Source of the DNA: CADEED01 sp963839685
GTDB lineage: Bacteria; Pseudomonadota; Gammaproteobacteria; Steroidobacterales; Steroidobacteraceae
Assembly (NCBI GenBank): GCA_963839685.1
Contig: CAWIVS010000011.1
Span: forward strand, 1,246,427-1,310,426
Reading direction: 5' to 3'
DNA: 64,000 bases
In this document: positions 28,866 through 37,499 of the stretch, piece after piece
Position numbering within the stretch: the stretch's first letter is position 1
Layout: each line of letters begins with the position of its first letter
Position numbers and translations under genes: made by a program
The notes under the pieces: model-generated
Databases searched by the model: none
Seen by the model: only the letters and a program-made list of their open reading frames with translations
What the model was told of the DNA's origin: nothing

Positions 28866-29890
28866 GCATTCTCATCAACAAGAACACCCGCGTGATCTGC
28901 CAGGGCTTCACCGGCCAGCAGGGTACGTTTCACTCTGAACAGAGCATCAAGTACGGCACGAAGATGGTCGGCGGCGTCACGCCCGGCCGCGGCGGCGAAA
29001 AGCACCTCGACCTGCCGGTCTTCGACACCGTCGCGGATGCCATCAAACAAACCGGCGCCACTGCCAGCGTCATCTACGTGCCGGCGGCGTTTGCCGCGGA
29101 CGCCATTCTCGAGGCGGCCGATGCCGGCATCGAGCTCGTGGTGTGCATCACCGAGGGGATTCCGATCAACGACATGGTGCGCGTCAGGGCATCGCTGGTC
29201 GGCTCGGGCACGCGCCTCATCGGTCCCAACTGCCCGGGCATCATCACGCCGGGAGAATGCAAGATCGGCATCATGCCGGGCTTCATCCACAAAAAGGGCC
29301 GGGTCGGCATCGTGTCGCGCTCCGGCACGCTCACCTACGAGGCGGTGTTCCAGACCACCAACGCCGGGCTCGGCCAGAGCACCTGTGTCGGCATCGGCGG
29401 CGACCCGGTGCGCGGCATGAACTTCGTCGAGGTCCTGGAGCTCTTTCAAAGAGACCCGCAGACCGAAGGCATCATCATGGTGGGCGAGATCGGCGGCACC
29501 GATGAAGAAGCCGCGGCCGATTTCATCCGCAAGTTCGTGACCAAGCCCGTCGTGGCTTATATCGCCGGCGTCACGGCGCCACCGGGCAAGCGCATGGGAC
29601 ATGCCGGCGCTGTCATTGCCGGCGGCAAAGGAACAGCAGCCGACAAGTACCGCGCGCTCGACAAGTCCGGTGCGCGTACCGTGAAGTCACCTGCCGATCT
29701 CGGCAAGGCGATGGCGGAGTTGCTGAGCCGCCGTGCGAAACCGCTCAAGAAGCCCAGCGGCCGGAACGTGCTGATCATCGAACAGAGGGCCCACAAGAAA
29801 GCGAAGGTCAAGGCGCGGCCGGTGCGCAAGGCCGCCGCGAAAAAGCCGGCCGCGAAGCGCAAGCCGGCCAGGGCGCGGCGCGCCAAGTAG
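28862..29890 (+). CDS. sucD: Succinyl-CoA synthetase alpha subunit with basic C-terminal tail
   Basis: CoA-binding subunit carrying the active-site phosphohistidine. SILINKNTRVICQGFTGQQG is the CoA-site start, and GHAGAVIAGGKGTAADKYRA surrounds the catalytic histidine. The standard enzyme (about 290 aa) ends near KSPADLGKAMAELLS. Here the frame continues about 50 residues into a histone-H1-like lysine/alanine/arginine tail (KKAKVKARPVRKAAAKKPAA and more). The frame of the enzyme core is intact, so the tail is encoded in-frame; whether it is natural or due to a slip near the normal stop cannot be told. It is coupled to sucC. Confidence 0.95.
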   Translation: MSILINKNTRVICQGFTGQQGTFHSEQSIKYGTKMVGGVTPGRGGEKHLDLPVFDTVADAIKQTGATASVIYVPAAFAADAILEAADAGIELVVCITEGIPINDMVRVRASLVGSGTRLIGPNCPGIITPGECKIGIMPGFIHKKGRVGIVSRSGTLTYEAVFQTTNAGLGQSTCVGIGGDPVRGMNFVEVLELFQRDPQTEGIIMVGEIGGTDEEAAADFIRKFVTKPVVAYIAGVTAPPGKRMGHAGAVIAGGKGTAADKYRALDKSGARTVKSPADLGKAMAELLSRRAKPLKKPSGRNVLIIEQRAHKKAKVKARPVRKAAAKKPAAKRKPARARRAK

Positions 29891-29903
29891 CGCCGCCGCC
29901 AAG

Positions 29904-31535
29904 TTGACCAGCCCTAACAAACTGCGACTCGCCCTCGGGCAGCTCAACCTGCTCGTGGGCGACGTTGCGGGTAATGCCCGCTGCATCGTCGCCGCGGCCG
30001 AACGAGCCTGCGGTGAGCTCGACGCCGACCTGCTGGTGTTGCCGGAGCTCACGCTGTCGGGATATCCGCCCGAAGACCTGCTGCTCCATCGCGGCTTTCG
30101 CGTGGCCATCGAGCGCGGCATGGACACGGTGCGCGGCGCCAGGGCCAGCTGCGGCGTGGTGGTGGGTTTCCCGGAATACGCCGGCACGCAGATCTTCAAT
30201 TCCGCGGCGCTGATCGAGGGCGGCATGGTGCGCGCCACGCACCGCAAGAGCTGCCTGCCCAATTACAAGGTCTTCGACGAGAAGCGTTACTTCGAGTCCG
30301 GCGCGCAGCCCACGGTGGTGGAGTTCCGCGGTTTTCGCGTCGGCATTTTGGTCTGCGAGGACATCTGGGAGCCTGAGCCGGCGCAACTGGCGCGTGCGGC
30401 CGGCGCGGAGATGTTCGTGGTGCTGAACGCCTCGCCCTACGAGCTGCACAAGCAGGCCAATCGCGAGGACATCGTGCGCCGCTGTGTGCGCGACCTGCAG
30501 TTGCCGGTGGTGTACGTCAACATGCTGGGCGGCCAGGACGAGCTGGTGTTCGACGGCAACTCCTTCGTCATGGACGCCGCGGGCACCGTGGTCATGCGCG
30601 CGCCACCGTTCGAAGAGGGCCTGTACCCGGTCGAGTTCGAACGTGTCGATGGCGTGGCGCGTCCCATCCGCGGACCGGTCGCGCCCGAATTATCGGATGC
30701 GGAGAGCGTGTACCGCGCGCTGGTGCTCGGCGTGCGCGACTACGTTGGCAAACACGGATTTCCGGGCGTGGTCATGGGCCTGTCCGGTGGCATCGACTCG
30801 GCGCTCACGCTGGCCATCGCCGTCGATGCGTTGGGCAAGGAGCACATACATGCGGTGATGATGCCTTCGCCCTACACCTCGCAGATGAGCCTCGATGATG
30901 CACGCGCGCAGGCCGAGGGCCTCGGCGTCAAATACAGTTTGTTGCCCATCGGGGAGATGATGAAGGCCACCGAGGCGACGCTCGCCGGGGAATTCGCCGG
31001 TCGCGCACCCGATGCCACCGAGGAAAACATCCAGTCGCGTTGCCGCATGCTGCTACTGATGGGCATCTCCAACAAGACGGGCAAGATGCTGCTGACCACC
31101 GGCAACAAGAGCGAGATGGCGGTGGGCTACGCCACGTTGTACGGCGACATGGCGGGCGGCTTCGCGCCGATCAAGGACTGCAGCAAGCTGCTGGTCTATC
31201 GACTCGCCGAGTACAGAAATTCCGTCTCGCCGGTGATTCCGCGCCGGGTCATCGAGCGCGCGCCATCGGCCGAATTGCGACCGGAGCAGAAAGACAGCGA
31301 CTCACTGCCGCCGTACGAAGTGCTGGATCCCATCCTCGAGGCCTTCATCGAAGACGACCTTTCGGTGGACGAGATCTGCGCGCGGGGTTTCGATCGTCCG
31401 ACCGTGGTGCGCGTGCTGGACCTGGTGAAACGCAATGAATACAAGCGGCGGCAGGCGCCTCCGGGAGTGCGCGTGTCACGGCGCGCCTTTGGCCGCGACT
31501 GGCGTTATCCCATCACCTCCGGCTACCGCCGATAA
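29904..31535 (+). CDS. nadE: Glutamine-hydrolysing NAD+ synthetase
   Basis: Final step of NAD synthesis: amidation of nicotinate adenine dinucleotide with glutamine-derived ammonia. The N-terminal nitrilase-type domain (residues 1-260) has the triad glutamate in LVLPELTLSGYPPEDLL, lysine in HRKSCLPNYKVFDEKRYF and cysteine in GILVCEDIWEP. The synthetase domain has the P-loop VVMGLSGGIDSALTLAI, then MPSPYTSQMSLDDA, LLTTGNKSEMAVGYATLYG and the C-terminal RRAFGRDWRYPI. The 543-residue frame is intact. The start is TTG 29904 (MTSPNKLRLALGQLNLL), 13 bases after sucD. The stop codon TAA is shared with the REP-like hairpin that follows. Confidence 0.96.
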   Translation: MTSPNKLRLALGQLNLLVGDVAGNARCIVAAAERACGELDADLLVLPELTLSGYPPEDLLLHRGFRVAIERGMDTVRGARASCGVVVGFPEYAGTQIFNSAALIEGGMVRATHRKSCLPNYKVFDEKRYFESGAQPTVVEFRGFRVGILVCEDIWEPEPAQLARAAGAEMFVVLNASPYELHKQANREDIVRRCVRDLQLPVVYVNMLGGQDELVFDGNSFVMDAAGTVVMRAPPFEEGLYPVEFERVDGVARPIRGPVAPELSDAESVYRALVLGVRDYVGKHGFPGVVMGLSGGIDSALTLAIAVDALGKEHIHAVMMPSPYTSQMSLDDARAQAEGLGVKYSLLPIGEMMKATEATLAGEFAGRAPDATEENIQSRCRMLLLMGISNKTGKMLLTTGNKSEMAVGYATLYGDMAGGFAPIKDCSKLLVYRLAEYRNSVSPVIPRRVIERAPSAELRPEQKDSDSLPPYEVLDPILEAFIEDDLSVDEICARGFDRPTVVRVLDLVKRNEYKRRQAPPGVRVSRRAFGRDWRYPITSGYRR

Positions 31536-31582
31536 ATGGGGACATTCCTATTTGTTCTGAGAAATGAGGAATGTCCCCATTT
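31534..31582. repeat. REP-like hairpin between convergent nadE and bamD
   Basis: Perfect 16-bp arms AAATGGGGACATTCCT and AGGAATGTCCCCATTT around a 17-base loop. Each arm begins inside TAAATGGGGAC, so the element supplies the TAA stop codon of nadE on one strand and of bamD on the other. It is related to the elements at 49.0 and 52.0 kb and is a likely bidirectional terminator. Confidence 0.88.
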
Positions 31583-32400
31583 AGCTAGCCCAGGGTTTCC
31601 ACCACTTCTTCTTGGGTGAAATGCGGCGCTCGCCCGCCTCGCCTTCGAAGTTGGCGCGATACATGGTGCGGGTCTGGGCCGCGAGCTCGGTGAGCTCCAT
31701 CTTGTCGTAGCACTCGATCATGATCTCGAGCGCTTCGCGCACCGCCGGCGCGCCGTCGAATTCTTCGATCGAAACCTTGGCGCGCTGCGCCGCGGCGACA
31801 TAGGCGCCACGGCTGAGGTAGTAACGCGCCACCGCGATTTCGTAGTCGGCGAGACGGTTGCGCAGGTAGACCATGCGCCGGCGCGAGTCGTGCGCGTATT
31901 CGCTGTTGGGGTACTGCTCGACCACGGTCAGGAACGAGGCAAACGAACGACGCGCCTGCGTGGGCGGCCGCTTGTCGAGGTCCACGCGGAACCAGCGTTC
32001 CATGAAATTCGGCAGGCGCTCGAAGTCCGTGAGGCCCTTGAGGTACCAGGCATAGTCGATGCGTGGGTGGGTCGGGTTTTCCCGGATGAAGGTATCCGCA
32101 GCGTCGATGGCCGATTCGGACTCGCCGGCACGGTAATAGGCGTAGATCACGTCCAGCCGTGACTGGCGCGATTCGGCTGCGAACGGATAACGCGCCATCA
32201 GGGCTTCGTAGATCCGGATGGCGAGCGGGTAGTCGGCCTGGATGAGCGCCTGGTGGGCGCGCTGGTAGACCACCGCGGGGTCGGTCATCTGCTCTTCGCG
32301 GGATTCGCCGGGACTTGCAGCCCGTCAGGGCGATGCCCAGGGCCATCAAAACCGACATAAATAAGAGTCCCCGGGGACCGGCGCTACGCAGTGCTCGCAT
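31581..32400 (-). CDS. bamD: Outer-membrane assembly lipoprotein BamD, frame-broken
   Basis: Essential TPR lipoprotein of the BAM complex that inserts beta-barrel proteins. The leader from 32400 (GLLFMSVLMALGIALTGCKS) has a clear lipobox, LTGC. After a slip near 32310 the mature part reads MTDPAVVYQRAHQALIQADY, then ALMARYPFAAESRQSRLDVI, YAWYLKGLTDFERLP and FLTVVEQYPNSEYAHDSRRR, the repeats typical of BamD/ComL. The second methionine (MSVLMALG, about 32358) is an alternative start. Length is about 272 aa. It is divergent from rluD with 102 bp of promoter space. Confidence 0.93.
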
Positions 32401-32502
32401 GGAAGGTATTGACTGTCTCTCGAAATTGCCGGAGTCTGTAATTTGAAATGGTCGCCGGACGCGTGAAGTATAGCGGCCCCCGGAATCACTCGGACCAAAA
32501 GG

Positions 32503-33468
32503 TTGAACCCCAAGTTCCAGACCCACCAGATTGCGCTGCCCCCGGAGTTGGCCGGCCGGCGCCTCGACCAGGTGCTGGCGCAGCTCCTGCCGCAATTCTC
32601 CCGCACGCGAATTCAGCGCTGGATCGAGGAGGGGGCGGTGCGGGTCAATGGACTCGCAGCACGCGCCCGCGACGTGGTGGTGGGCGGCGAGACCGCGACC
32701 GTCGAGGCGCGCCATCCGCCCGAGACCGGCGTCGCCGCCGAAAAGCTGCCGCTCGACATCGTGCACGAGGACGCCGCCGTGATCGTGCTCAACAAGGCGC
32801 CGGGTGTGGTGGTGCATCCCGGCGCCGGTAATCGCGAACACACGCTGCAGAACGCCTTGCTGGCGCACGACGCGAAGCTCAAGCGCGTACCGCGCGCCGG
32901 GCTGGTTCACCGCATCGACAAGGACACCAGTGGGTTGTTAGTCGTGGCGCGCACGCTCGAGGCGCAGACCGCGCTGGTCGCGGCGCTCGCCGCGCACGAG
33001 GTCGAACGCGAGTATCTCGCGCTGTGCACCGGCACCATGACGGGCGGCGGCACCGTGGACCAGCCCATCGGCCGGCACCGCACGCAGCGAATCAAGATGG
33101 CGGTGCGCAGCGACGGCCGCGCCGCCGTCACGCACTACCGCATCGAGAAACGCTTTCGCGCGCACACGCTGGCGCGAGTGCGGCTCGAGACCGGGCGCAC
33201 GCACCAGATCCGCGTGCACCTGGCGCACGCGGGTTATCCCGTGGTCGGCGACCCGGTGTACGGCGGGCGGCGACGCCTGCCGGCGGGGGCCACGCCCGAG
33301 CTGCAGGCGGCGCTCGCGGGCTTTCGCCGCCAGGCGCTGCATGCCGCGCGGCTGGAGTTCACGCACCCGAAGACCGGCAAGACCGTGACGTTCACGGCGC
33401 CGCTGCCCGCGGACTTCGTGGAGTTGTTAGGCGTGCTGGCACGCGACGCCGCGGAGTCGCGCAGGTGA
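32503..33468 (+). CDS. rluD: 23S rRNA pseudouridine(1911/1915/1917) synthase RluD
   Basis: Makes pseudouridines in helix 69 of 23S rRNA. An S4 RNA-binding domain opens the protein (RRLDQVLAQLLPQFSRTRIQ, RVNG). The catalytic aspartate is in AGLVHRIDKDTSGLLVVA, followed by EREYLALCTG, ETGRTHQIRVHLAHAGYPVV and GDPVYGG. The start is TTG 32503 (MNPKFQTHQIALPPELAGR) with an intact 321-residue frame. The stop overlaps the GTG start of pgeF (GTGA), as in many gammaproteobacteria where rluD, pgeF and clpB are linked. Confidence 0.95.
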   Translation: MNPKFQTHQIALPPELAGRRLDQVLAQLLPQFSRTRIQRWIEEGAVRVNGLAARARDVVVGGETATVEARHPPETGVAAEKLPLDIVHEDAAVIVLNKAPGVVVHPGAGNREHTLQNALLAHDAKLKRVPRAGLVHRIDKDTSGLLVVARTLEAQTALVAALAAHEVEREYLALCTGTMTGGGTVDQPIGRHRTQRIKMAVRSDGRAAVTHYRIEKRFRAHTLARVRLETGRTHQIRVHLAHAGYPVVGDPVYGGRRRLPAGATPELQAALAGFRRQALHAARLEFTHPKTGKTVTFTAPLPADFVELLGVLARDAAESRR

Positions 33469-34214
33469 GCAGCGACGGATTGCTGGCATTCGACTGGACG
33501 TTGCCACGCGGCGTGCGCGCCGCGTTCACCACGCGCGCGGGTGGCGCGAGCATCGCGCCCTGGGACTCGTTCAACCTCGGGGTGCACGTGGGCGACGACC
33601 CGTCGACGGTGGCGGCCAACCGCTCGCGGCTCGCGCAGCTGCTCGAACTCCCGGCCGAGCCCTCGTGGCTGAACCAGGTGCACGGGAGCGAGGTGCTCGA
33701 CCTCGATACGCGCTCGACTGGAAACGCGCCGGTGACCGCCGATGCGTCGATCGCCACACTTCCCGGACGGGTCTGCGTTGTCATGGTCGCGGATTGTTTG
33801 CCGGTGCTGTTCGCGAGCCGCAACGGACAACACATTGGTGCCGCGCACGCCGGCTGGCGCGGCATGATGGCGGGCGTCCTCGAACGCACGGTGGCCGCGC
33901 TCGGCGTGGCGCCGTCGGAGCTCTCGGCCTGGCTCGGGCCCGCGATCTCGCAACGGCACTTCGAGGTCGGGGAGGAGGTGCGCAGTGCTTTCCTCGGTGC
34001 TGACGCAGGCGCCGCGGCCTTTTTCAGCGCCAATGAACGCGGGCGCTGGCAGGCCGATCTCGTCGGCCTCGCGCGCCGCCGACTCGCGGCACTGGGCGTG
34101 GGGGCCATCAGCGGCGGTACGTGGTGCACCTACGAGGACCGCGAACGGTTCTACTCGTATCGGCGGGACGGGAAGGGAGGACGCATGGCGGCTTTGATCT
34201 GGCGTGCGTCGTAG
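33465..34214 (+). CDS. pgeF: Peptidoglycan editing factor PgeF (YfiH, laccase-domain)
   Basis: Multicopper-oxidoreductase-fold hydrolase that removes wrongly built UDP-MurNAc-L-Ser precursors; the family also shows purine nucleoside phosphorylase activity. Conserved zinc/copper-site motifs are NQVHGSEV, VVMVADCLPVLF and IGAAHAGWRGMMAGVLE; a late motif is GTWCTYEDRERFYSYRRDG. About 249 residues from GTG 33465, frame intact, translationally coupled to rluD. clpB follows 3.3 kb later, with an HNH gene, a metal transporter and a pilin-like gene inserted between. Confidence 0.94.
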   Translation: MSSDGLLAFDWTLPRGVRAAFTTRAGGASIAPWDSFNLGVHVGDDPSTVAANRSRLAQLLELPAEPSWLNQVHGSEVLDLDTRSTGNAPVTADASIATLPGRVCVVMVADCLPVLFASRNGQHIGAAHAGWRGMMAGVLERTVAALGVAPSELSAWLGPAISQRHFEVGEEVRSAFLGADAGAAAFFSANERGRWQADLVGLARRRLAALGVGAISGGTWCTYEDRERFYSYRRDGKGGRMAALIWRAS

Positions 34215-34233
34215 CTCGGCTTCACCCCATGAC

Positions 34234-35504
34234 CTACGTTCCAGCTGGAATGTCCTTCGCTCGCCGTGCTTGCTGGATCAGCACCTCGATGGCGAGACCG
34301 TAGTCCATCCGCTCACCGCGCCAGCGGTTCACGAACGTTCCGGCCGGCAGCTGCTTCCAGTCGCCGGGTGGCTGTGTGTATCCGGGCGCGACGCTGTCGA
34401 TGGCTGTCCCGTTCGCCTTCACAAATCTGAATGCGCCGTCGTCGAGGATCTCGATGCGAATGCCGCCCTCGTGAACGGCGTGGTGATGGAAGCGGCACAG
34501 CGAGACCAGGTTGGAGGGTTTGGTTTCGCCGCCGTTGGCCCAGTGCTCGACGTGATGCGCATCGAGGTAGCGCGTGTTCGCGCAGCCGGGAAAGCGGCAG
34601 CCCTTGTCGCGGGCTTTGAGGAGGCGGCGCAGCGGTGCCGAGATGGTTCGTGTCTTGCGCCCTACATTGAGCGGCTCACCGCCATCGTTTTCGATCAGTT
34701 CGACCACGCTCGCGTCGCAGGCGAGACGGCGGGCGGTTTCTGCGGCCATTGAAGGGCCGTGTTCGAATTCGCAGCATCCGGCGGTCCGGTCTCGCAAGGT
34801 CTCCTCGGCCACATGCACGACGATCTGATGGCGATCTGTGCCGCGGCTTCCAGGACATCGTGCGCCAGGAAGCTCTCGGCCACCAGGGCGAGGGCGTCCG
34901 CGCGACGCGCGCTGAAGGGACGGGCTCCGCTGACGTTCCAGCTGGAACGTCGGCGGCGCGGGCAGTTCCTCCACCGCGAGCTCGAGCGCCTTCAACATCC
35001 GCGCGCCGGCTTCGGCCGGCAGCCGGCAATTCAGGACGAGTGAGCCGTCATCGTCGTACCGAAAGCTCACGCATCGGTTCTGATGCTGGCGGGCCTCGCG
35101 CGATAACTCCTCCGCGTCCTGGCAGCGGCGAAACGCCCGCACGAGTTTCTCGACGTGCTGCGCGGTGCCGTGCTCGGCGATCACCAGCAGGTAATCCTCG
35201 GTCTCGGCACTGGCGACGCGAGTGATCTCGCGCGCTTTCGAGTAGCTCAGCTTCCCAAGGCCATCGCCGCGGCGACCTTGGGCAGCGTCTCGAGCGCACG
35301 CGCGACCCGCACTTTCTCGCGCGCCGCGCCCATCGCCATCCCGCACTTCCAGTTGAGCCAATGGGCACAGGACTGCGTCGCGCTGTCCGCCCAGCCATTG
35401 CGCCGATCGAACTCGGCGATGAGATTCAACCAGCGATAGTTCGCCGCGTTGATGTGCCCGGCGAGGGTGCAGATCTCGGCGGCAAGCTCGTCGATCGGGC
35501 GCAT
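34234..35504 (-). CDS. DUF222-HNH endonuclease, frame-broken
   Basis: Predicted metal-dependent DNA nuclease with an N-terminal DUF222 region and a C-terminal HNH domain. From ATG 35504: MRPIDELAAEICTLAGHINA, RRNGWADSATQSCAHWLNWK, then after a slip near 35265 KLSYSKAREITRVASAETED. The middle (about 34850-34930) is also slipped, the better frame giving DVPAGTSAEPVPS and ALVAESFLAHDVLEAAAQ. The HNH part is intact: CRFPGCANTRYLDAHHVEHW, then NLVSLCRFHHHAVHEGGIR. It ends KDIPAGT. A LexA-type box lies 33 bp before the start, so damage-inducible expression is likely. Many such genes are mobile and repetitive; the substrate is unknown. Confidence 0.85.
34932..34951. repeat. 20-bp perfect palindrome inside the HNH gene
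   Basis: GACGTTCCAGCTGGAACGTC is a perfect palindrome encoding DVPAGT. An imperfect copy, ACGTTCCAGCTGGAATGT, lies at 34236-34253 in the same gene, where it encodes the C-terminal DIPAGT just before the stop. It could be a nuclease recognition site or a protein motif kept for its DNA shape. Confidence 0.8.
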
Positions 35505-35536
35505 GATCAACTCCGTGTAGTTAGACGGACACGTCA

Positions 35537-35552
35537 CTGTGTATGTGTACAG
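35537..35552. promoter_or_regulatory. LexA (SOS) box upstream of the DUF222-HNH gene
   Basis: CTGTGTATGTGTACAG fits CTG-N10-CAG and differs at two positions from the box before recA in this same window (CTGTGTATTTATACAG). It is in the only AT-rich part of the 181-bp gap and 33 bp before the HNH start codon. LexA repression is inferred. Confidence 0.75.
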
Positions 35553-35685
35553 TATACGCTTCAAATGGAGCCGATGCGACGCGAAAACGCTATTTTTCCC
35601 GAAGAAATCCGACGAAAGGGTCGTGAAGGACGGAGTGTCATCGGCGCCCGCTGTCATTGACGGCTCGTGGTAGCATCCGCCCGCT

Positions 35686-36494
35686 TTGAATACCCTGTTC
35701 TGGATCATCCTCAGCACTTTTGTCTCCGGGGTGCTCTCCGTGCTTGCGGCCGGACTGTTTCTCGTGCTGCCAAACAGGCAGCGCGAGGCCGCATTGCCGC
35801 ACCTGGTGAGTTTTGCCACCGGTGCGTTGTTAGGCGCGGCGTTATTGGCTCTCATCCCGCACGCGGTGCTGGGTGCCGGCAGCGAACGGGTGCACGAGGT
35901 GGGCATCGCGCTGATCGCCGGCATCGCGCTGTTCTTCGTGCTGGAGAAGTTCCTGCTGTGGCGTCACTGTCATGATGACCATTGCGACGAACACACGGTC
36001 AGGCGATCATGCATCATGGCACATGACAACACGACCAGGCCCGGCGCAAGGCAAGCGGCTCGCTGGTGCTGATCGGCGATGCGCTGCACAACGTGCTCGA
36101 TGGCGTGCTGATCGCCGCCGCCTTTCTCACCGACCTGCATCTCGGCATCGTGACGGCACTCGCCATCATGGCGCACGAGATTCCGCAGGAGGTCGGCAAC
36201 TTCGCGGTGCTGCTGCATTCCGGCGTTTCGCGCCGCCGCGCGCTGGCGCTAAACCTGCTGACCAGCCTGACTGCCGTGGTCGGTGGCGTGGTGGGGTTCT
36301 TCGCGCTCAAGGCCTCGCTGGCGGCATTGCCGTTTGCGCTGGCCGTGGCCGCCGCCAGCCTGTTGTACGTCGCGGTGGCCGATCTCATCCCGGGTCTTCA
36401 CCGGCGTGTCGATCCGCGCTCGAGCATCACGCAGGTTTTGCTGATCGGCTGCGGTATTGCCCTCATTGCCTTCGCCGAAAACCAGGCGCACTGA
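35686..36494 (+). CDS. ZIP-family divalent metal transporter, frame-broken
   Basis: Membrane importer for zinc or similar metal ions (GufA/ZupT-like). Helices: FWIILSTFVSGVLSVLAAGL, PHLVSFATGALLGAALLALI and VGIALIAGIALFFVLEKFLL, then a histidine-rich loop (WRHCHDDHCDEH) typical of ZIP proteins. After a slip near 36045 come the signature metal-site helices LVLIGDALHNVLDGVLIAAA and LAIMAHEIPQEVGNFAVLLH (HNxxDG and HExPxE), then three more helices. Start TTG 35686; joined length about 270 aa. The next gene starts two bases after the stop. Confidence 0.9.
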
Positions 36495-36495
36495 C

Positions 36496-37457
36496 GTGGA
36501 GAATCCTTACGTGCACGCGGCGGCGGCGCCGTCGACGCCCGAGGAGCAGCGCGCCGCGGACTACGAAGCCGCCATCGGTCCCAACACTGGCTATTACCTC
36601 AAGTACTTTGCGGATTTCGACGCCGGCGAGTCGACGATCGGTTGGCACTGGCCCGCGTTCTTCGCCACTTCCGGCTGGTTTATCTATCGCAAGATGTGGG
36701 CCATCGGGATCGTGAATCTTGCCTGGCCGCTGATCAGCCTCGTCGCCGCGGCATTGATCGGCGCAGCCGCGGGCCAGCCGAACGGGCTCAAGCTCGCCGC
36801 TTTCGCATTCGTGGTGCTACTGATCCTGCCTTTCATTCTTCTGCCGGTGTTCGCCAACGCGCTGTACTGGCGACATATCCGCCGGCTCATGGCAGACCTG
36901 CCGGCATCCGTCAGCCAGGTGCCGGAGAAGCGCAAGGCGCGACTGGAGCGCGAGGGCGGCACGAGTCCAGGTGCCGCGGCGGGAGTGATGGCCGGCGGCG
37001 GATTCCTGTACATCTTCGTGTTGGGTGTCCTGGCCGCGATCGCCATTCCGGCCTACCAGGATTTCACCATCCGCGCGCAGGTGACCGAAGGGCTCAACCT
37101 GGCGATGCCCGATGAAGCAACGGGTCGAACATTATTGGGCCGCCAACCAATCCTGGCCCGGACAGGACGGACCTGGGAACCGCTGCGCCGATCGGCAAAT
37201 ACGTGACCTCGGTGGAAGTGATTTCCGGCAGCGTGGTCATCACCTATGGCAATGCAGCGAACACGAATATTGCCGGCCAGCGGATCGTGCTGTTGCCGGG
37301 CCTGACGAAGTCCGGGGCTGTGATCTGGGCCTGTGGGTACGAAATCTTGCCCGATGGTGTGCACCCGGGGGCCGGCCCGTATGGCAGTGACCTGGCGAAG
37401 AAATACCTGCCGGCCAGCTGCCGGGAGGGTGGGACCGACTACACGACCCTGCCTTAG
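36496..37457 (+). CDS. DUF2628-pilin fusion membrane protein, frame-broken
   Basis: The N-terminal 130 residues match DUF2628 (GPNTGYYLKYFADFDAGEST, GWHWPAFFATSGWFIYRKMW, then two hydrophobic helices and FANALYWRHIRRLMADLP). A linker is followed by FLYIFVLGVLAAIAIPAYQD and FTIRAQVTEGLNLAM, almost identical to the pilin helix of PilA at 24 kb, but without a prepilin cleavage site. After slips near 37110 and 37170 a pilin-type globular domain follows (GKYVTSVEVISGSVVITYGN, NIAGQRIVLLPG, AVIWACGYEI and KKYLPASCREGG) with its cysteine pair. About 320 aa. The pilin domain appears tethered to the inner membrane by two regions. Start GTG 36496. Confidence 0.8.
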
Positions 37458-37499
37458 TGGGCTTGAACGCCGGGCGCGCGGGCCCCACCTTGTGCGCCT

